Shown one piece after another: positions 60,104 through 64,000 of a stretch of DNA of 64,000 nucleotides. Under the pieces are notes generated by a model. It was not told the origin of the DNA, did no database searches, and worked only from the letters and a program-made list of their open reading frames with translations. The stretch is from positions 1 through 64,000 of the forward strand of contig JBFXEW010000005.1 of assembly GCA_050179685.1 (NCBI GenBank). The letters run 5' to 3'. Source of the stretch: GWE2-40-63 sp050179685 (GTDB taxonomy: Bacteria > Bacteroidota > Bacteroidia > Bacteroidales > SZUA-534). Each line of letters begins with the position of its first letter. The stretch's first letter is position 1. Position numbers and translations under genes: made by a program.

Positions 60104-61195
60104 ATGGGTGAGATTTTTGATCAGGTAAAAAAAGCGCTGGAATACGGAATTCCCTTTGCCGTATGGGTAAAACCCGGTGAGCAAAAGGTAAACCATCTGT
60201 TTTGTCGCCCCGATGCGGTGATTAAAACCTATACCTTAAGTCAGCTCGATAAACATAAGGGTTTTGTGTTCGCCCCTTTCCAGGTTTGCAAGCACCTGCC
60301 CATTTATATTTTACCTTTCGATGCACAAATCGGTATGGCCGATTTTAAAGGAAGCAAACCCCGTAAACGTTTTGATGCCCCCGGCGATACCGAAACTTTT
60401 GTAGTTGAAAAATCACGAAAAGAACACATCCGGCAGGTTGAAGTTTTTTTAAAAACTTTTAAAGAAACCGGCATGCAAAAAGCCGTGTTGTCGCGAAATA
60501 AATGGTTGCCTGATTATTCTATTGAGCACCTTCCTGAATTGTATAGCGAATTACACCAGAACTATCCGAATGCTTTTGTGTATCAGATTTACCTGCCCCA
60601 GGTGGGTTATTGGATTGGTGCTACCCCCGAATTACTCTTTTCGACACAAAATGGAAGTGCCACTACCGTTTCTCTGGCCGGAACCCAGCCTTTAAGAAAT
60701 ACGAATGAAGTTGTCTGGGATCAAAAAGAAGCCCGGGAACAGGAACTGGTAACCGAGCATATTCGTAGCGTATTAAGTTCGTTCCAGATAAACGATTTTA
60801 GCGAACAGGGACCCGAAACCGCTGTAGCCGGTAACATGGTCCATCTGAAAACTGTACTTGAATTCAGTAAAGAAAATATTAAAAACCGTATCGGAACATT
60901 TATCGAAAAATTACATCCAACACCGGCTGTTTGCGGACTCCCGGTGAAAGAATCGATGGAATTGATTCTGGAAACCGAAGGTTACGACCGCGAATACTAT
61001 ACCGGGTTTCTGGGTCCCTTCGACCCCACCCAAACCATCGATTTGTTTGTGAACCTAAGATGCCTGCAAGCATTCGACAATGGAGTGGTTTTGTATGCAG
61101 GGGGCGGCATTACTCCCGAATCGGATCCGGAAAAAGAATGGGAAGAAACCCGTATCAAAATACAAACCTTAGAACGCATATTGGAAAAAATATAA
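60104..61195 (+). CDS. menF: Isochorismate synthase
   Basis: Converts chorismate to isochorismate, the first step of menaquinone synthesis. A 363-residue chorismate-binding enzyme: KAVLSRNKWLP, YWIGATPELLFS, LAGTQPL, then the metal and substrate block VKESMELILETEGYDREYYTGFLG and VVLYAGGGITPESDPEKEWEET, all at the usual positions. There is no fused anthranilate or salicylate domain. menD begins 3 bases later. Confidence 0.93.
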   Translation: MGEIFDQVKKALEYGIPFAVWVKPGEQKVNHLFCRPDAVIKTYTLSQLDKHKGFVFAPFQVCKHLPIYILPFDAQIGMADFKGSKPRKRFDAPGDTETFVVEKSRKEHIRQVEVFLKTFKETGMQKAVLSRNKWLPDYSIEHLPELYSELHQNYPNAFVYQIYLPQVGYWIGATPELLFSTQNGSATTVSLAGTQPLRNTNEVVWDQKEAREQELVTEHIRSVLSSFQINDFSEQGPETAVAGNMVHLKTVLEFSKENIKNRIGTFIEKLHPTPAVCGLPVKESMELILETEGYDREYYTGFLGPFDPTQTIDLFVNLRCLQAFDNGVVLYAGGGITPESDPEKEWEETRIKIQTLERILEKI

Positions 61196-61197
61196 GC

Positions 61198-62880
61198 ATG
61201 CAATATACGGGCAGCAATAAACCCATAGTTAAGCTTTTGTTGGAGCAGTGTTTTATTCATGGAATAAAGCATGTGGTAATTGCTCCCGGTTCGCGCAATG
61301 CCCCTTTAATTATTTCATTTGCCAATCATCGCGGATTTACGTGTTATTCCATCCCCGACGAACGCAGCGCCGGCTTTTATGCCATGGGAATGGCACGCCA
61401 GCTAAATGAGCCGGTGGCCGTGGTCTGTACTTCGGGAACAGCGGTTTTAAATCTGGCTCCGGCCTTAACCGAAGCGTATTATCAGGAAATTCCCGTAATT
61501 GCAATAACAGCCGATCGTCCGCCCGAATGGATTGATCAGGAAGATGGCCAAACCATCCGCCAGGAATTTATCTTTCAGAATCACATTCGCTCTTCCGTTT
61601 CCCTGCCATCGGGACTTCAGGATTGTGATATCATGAATGCCCGGGCCATGCTCGACCAGGCTTTACTAAAAGCGCACGGACATCCTAAAGGTCCTGTTCA
61701 TATCAACGTACCTTTTCACGAACCACTCTACGATACGCAAACACTGCCTTTCGATGTTCAGTTGGGAGTTTTTGAGCCGCAAATAAAATCGAATTATGCA
61801 GAAGTTAAAAACGAAGTACTGCACCAAGTAAGTTTATTCCAAAAAATACTGATAATAATTGGGGTTAAGCTTCCTAATCAGGAGATGGAGCAACTACTGA
61901 ACCAACTGGCCGACGATAATAATTTTGTTGTGCTCGCTCCTGCTTCGGCCAACATACGGGGAACAAACATACTAAATCAAGCCGAGGCCCTGGCTTTATC
62001 GTTGAACTCAGAACAGAATCTGAATTTTAAACCCGATGTACTTATCAGTTTTGGAGGGCCTGTTGTGTCGAAAGCCGCCAAACAATGGCTGCGCAGCGTA
62101 AAACCTTTTATTCATTTCGATGTCGATGAAAATCCAGAGCAGGTAAATACCTACGAAAGTTTAAGTCTTAAAATTACCGAAAATCCCATACAGGTATTGC
62201 GCGATTTATTGGCAACACCGGCAAAAAATGAAGATTACCAGCAGCTTTGGCAAGAGCTAAACCATAAAGTTATTGACAAACAAACAGAATTCAATACTAC
62301 TTGTCCCTGGAGCGATTATTCTATTTACCAAACATTTTTTGATTGGCTAACATTTCCTGTCGATTTGCATCTGGCCAACAGTACTCCGGTGCGCTACGCC
62401 GAATTGTTTGACAAACACCCCATGATAAACTATTTCGGAAATCGTGGTACCAGTGGCATTGACGGGTCGACCAGCACCGCAGCCGGAGCAGCACTGGCAT
62501 CGGGCAAAACTACCTGGTTACTTACCGGCGATATTGCCTTTGTGTACGACAGCAATGCCTTTTGGAACCGTCACCTGCCCAACAACTTAAAAGTAATTGT
62601 AATTAATAATCAGGGAGGAAATATTTTCCGCTTAATACCGGGGCCTGATAGTACAGAACAATTGGAATCATTTTTTGAAACCCGCCAAACCACCCAAATT
62701 GAAAAGCTTTGTCAGGCTTTTCAGGTGAACTACCTTTCGGCAAACAACAACGATGAATTAATTCAAGGGCTTGAGCAGCTTAAAAACAACACGGCATGTA
62801 CCGTGCTCGAAGTTTTTACCGATGCAGCTACAAGTGCTGAGCAATTCAGAAAGTTGTATCGGGCTTACCGAAATTTATAA
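61198..62880 (+). CDS. menD: 2-succinyl-5-enolpyruvyl-6-hydroxy-3-cyclohexene-1-carboxylate synthase
   Basis: Thiamine-diphosphate enzyme that adds 2-oxoglutarate to isochorismate. The 560 residues begin MQYTGSNKPIVKLL at ATG 61198, directly after menF; a longer frame open to 60931 lies inside menF and is rejected. SRNAPLIISFANH, DERSAGFYAMGMAR, TSGTAVLNLAPAL, ADRPPEWID and the cofactor region LLTGDIAFVYDSNAF and NNQGGNIFRLIPG are typical of MenD. Confidence 0.95.
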   Translation: MQYTGSNKPIVKLLLEQCFIHGIKHVVIAPGSRNAPLIISFANHRGFTCYSIPDERSAGFYAMGMARQLNEPVAVVCTSGTAVLNLAPALTEAYYQEIPVIAITADRPPEWIDQEDGQTIRQEFIFQNHIRSSVSLPSGLQDCDIMNARAMLDQALLKAHGHPKGPVHINVPFHEPLYDTQTLPFDVQLGVFEPQIKSNYAEVKNEVLHQVSLFQKILIIIGVKLPNQEMEQLLNQLADDNNFVVLAPASANIRGTNILNQAEALALSLNSEQNLNFKPDVLISFGGPVVSKAAKQWLRSVKPFIHFDVDENPEQVNTYESLSLKITENPIQVLRDLLATPAKNEDYQQLWQELNHKVIDKQTEFNTTCPWSDYSIYQTFFDWLTFPVDLHLANSTPVRYAELFDKHPMINYFGNRGTSGIDGSTSTAAGAALASGKTTWLLTGDIAFVYDSNAFWNRHLPNNLKVIVINNQGGNIFRLIPGPDSTEQLESFFETRQTTQIEKLCQAFQVNYLSANNNDELIQGLEQLKNNTACTVLEVFTDAATSAEQFRKLYRAYRNL

Positions 62881-63037
62881 CCCGCCCAAAGCAAAGCCCG
62901 TCAAGGTAATTTATATTTAATGCTTTTGCTCTTATTAATGAACAAAGTACAATTTTGCCGGTTTTAGAGGCAAAAATGAATGGATTGTTTATTTTTACGC
63001 CGCAATATAAATTATTAAAGAATAAAAAACTCAAGAT

Positions 63038-63856
63038 ATGAAACGCGAATGGACCAGCATAAAGCAATACGAAGATATTAAATTTGAATATTTTGAAGGC
63101 ATCGCCAAAATTACCATAAACCGGCCTGAAGTTCGGAATGCATTCCGTCCGGAAACAACCAAGGAGTTAAGCGATGCGTTTTTAATTTGTCGCGAAGATT
63201 CCAATATTGGTGTAGTTGTTCTTACCGGTGAAGGCGACAAAGCTTTTTGCAGTGGCGGCGACCAGCGCGTAAAAGGACGTGCAGGATACGTGGGTAAAGA
63301 CGGCGTTCCCCGCTTAAACATTCTCGATGTTCAAAAACAAATTCGCTCCCTGCCAAAACCAGTGGTTGCTATGGTAAATGGCTATGCCATTGGCGGAGGT
63401 CATGTGTTGCACGTTATGTGCGATATTTCCATTGCATCTGAGAATGCCATATTCGGACAAACCGGTCCCAGGGTGGGCAGTTTCGACGGAGGTTTTGGTT
63501 CGTCGTATTTAGCCCGTATAGTTGGCCAGAAAAAAGCCCGCGAAATTTGGTTCCTTTGTCGCCAGTATTCTGCTGCCGAAGCTTTGGATATGGGATTGGT
63601 AAATAAAGTGGTTCCATTGGAAAAGCTCGAAGACGAAGTGGTTGAATGGTGCCAAACCATGCTACAACACTCACCCATAGCTTTACGGATGATTAAAGCC
63701 GGCTTAAATGCCGAACTGGACGGACAAGCCGGAATTCAGGAATTATCGGGCAATGCAACCATGTTGTATTACTATACCGACGAAGCCCAGGAAGGAAAAC
63801 AAGCTTTTCTGGAAAAGCGCAAACCCGATTTCAGCAAATACACCCGTTTGCCTTAA
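63038..63856 (+). CDS. menB: 1,4-dihydroxy-2-naphthoyl-CoA synthase
   Basis: Crotonase-fold ring-closing enzyme of menaquinone synthesis. A 272-residue protein: RPEVRNAFRPETTKELSDAF, FCSGGDQRVKGRAGYVGKDG (the SGGDQ block diagnostic of MenB), GYAIGGGHVLHVMCDISIAS, GPRVGSFDGGFGSSYLARIVG and KPDFSKYTRLP at the end. It lies 157 bases after menD, and the menA start is 98 bases downstream. Confidence 0.96.
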   Translation: MKREWTSIKQYEDIKFEYFEGIAKITINRPEVRNAFRPETTKELSDAFLICREDSNIGVVVLTGEGDKAFCSGGDQRVKGRAGYVGKDGVPRLNILDVQKQIRSLPKPVVAMVNGYAIGGGHVLHVMCDISIASENAIFGQTGPRVGSFDGGFGSSYLARIVGQKKAREIWFLCRQYSAAEALDMGLVNKVVPLEKLEDEVVEWCQTMLQHSPIALRMIKAGLNAELDGQAGIQELSGNATMLYYYTDEAQEGKQAFLEKRKPDFSKYTRLP

Positions 63857-63954
63857 GAAAAAAGTTTAATGAATTCCCGGTATAGAAATAAAACCGCGAA
63901 ATAATATTGAACACTTTCTGTATCATTTAAAAAAGCTTTGCACCTAATTATATA

Positions 63955-64000
63955 ATGAATAAAACAAAACTTAAAGCATGGATTCATGCCGCCCGTCTGA
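63955..64000 (+). CDS. menA: 1,4-dihydroxy-2-naphthoate polyprenyltransferase MenA, N-terminus only (cut by window end)
   Basis: The last 46 bases open a frame MNKTKLKAWIHAARL, typical of the first residues of MenA (AWIxAARLRTLP). The enzyme would attach the polyprenyl chain, made from the mevalonate/Idi products, to the naphthoquinone ring. The rest lies outside the window. Confidence 0.6.
   Translation, partial: MNKTKLKAWIHAARL

Noticed and set aside
60931..61197. N-terminal extension of MenD
   Set aside because: The frame is open upstream of 61198 only because it overlaps menF in another frame. The MenD family begins at MQYTGSN, right after the menF stop.

Overview
The window reads as chromosomal DNA of a Bacteroidota bacterium, most likely from the Marinilabiliales/Prolixibacteraceae side of the Bacteroidales (inference; no 16S rRNA is present). 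Support comes from the rpmB-rpmG-DUF4295-ftsY-rimO order, promoters of the TAnnTTTG type, the general lack of Shine-Dalgarno sequences, a GYDIA-type GHMP kinase, a LysM plus periplasmic-binding fusion protein, and compact genes of moderate GC separated by AT-rich gaps.

Layout. 1-16.3 kb: msrB, map, a leftward block (class IV aminotransferase, acyltransferase, BASS transporter, rimO, ftsY, DUF4295, rpmG, rpmB, cinA, lptD-like), then rightward amidase, MCE protein and dnaA. 16.5-30.4 kb: a LysM protein, pyrD with a palindrome-flanked XRE regulator, a glycerate kinase / GT81-like pair, a CBM9 lipoprotein, membrane proteins, a DPP III-like peptidase, an SPFH protein and a flavin reductase. 30.5-43.3 kb: two methylthiotransferases, then a tight run that encodes the lower leucine-degradation steps (both methylcrotonyl-CoA carboxylase subunits, methylglutaconyl-CoA hydratase, acyl-CoA dehydrogenase) followed directly by HMG-CoA reductase, a GHMP kinase, diphosphomevalonate decarboxylase and mevalonate kinase. 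43.3-51.4 kb: NDH-2, lipA, a second flavin reductase, a PstI/BsuBI-type restriction-modification pair, a membrane protein and a methyltransferase. 51.4-57.2 kb: a repeat-rich zone around a sodium:solute symporter, an OmpA-type protein and tag. 57.2-64 kb: a lipocalin, DUF116 overlapping idi, and menaquinone genes (PaaI thioesterase, menF, menD, menB, start of menA).

How it fits together. The leucine branch makes HMG-CoA, HMG-CoA reductase turns it into mevalonate, and the kinases, decarboxylase and Idi make IPP/DMAPP, which the menaquinone genes at the right end need for the side chain; NDH-2 uses that quinone. No HMG-CoA lyase or HMG-CoA synthase lies in the window, so the local gene set suggests a leucine-to-isoprenoid route.

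The most unusual non-coding feature is a set of degenerate 7-base tandem arrays. They keep a heptad phase over more than 200 bases while the heptad word changes in blocks, they occur in nearly every repeat-rich gap, and they supply the stop codon of two genes. They are interleaved with three tandem copies of a roughly 500-base hairpin-rich unit and with a 140-base inverted-repeat (MITE-like) element.
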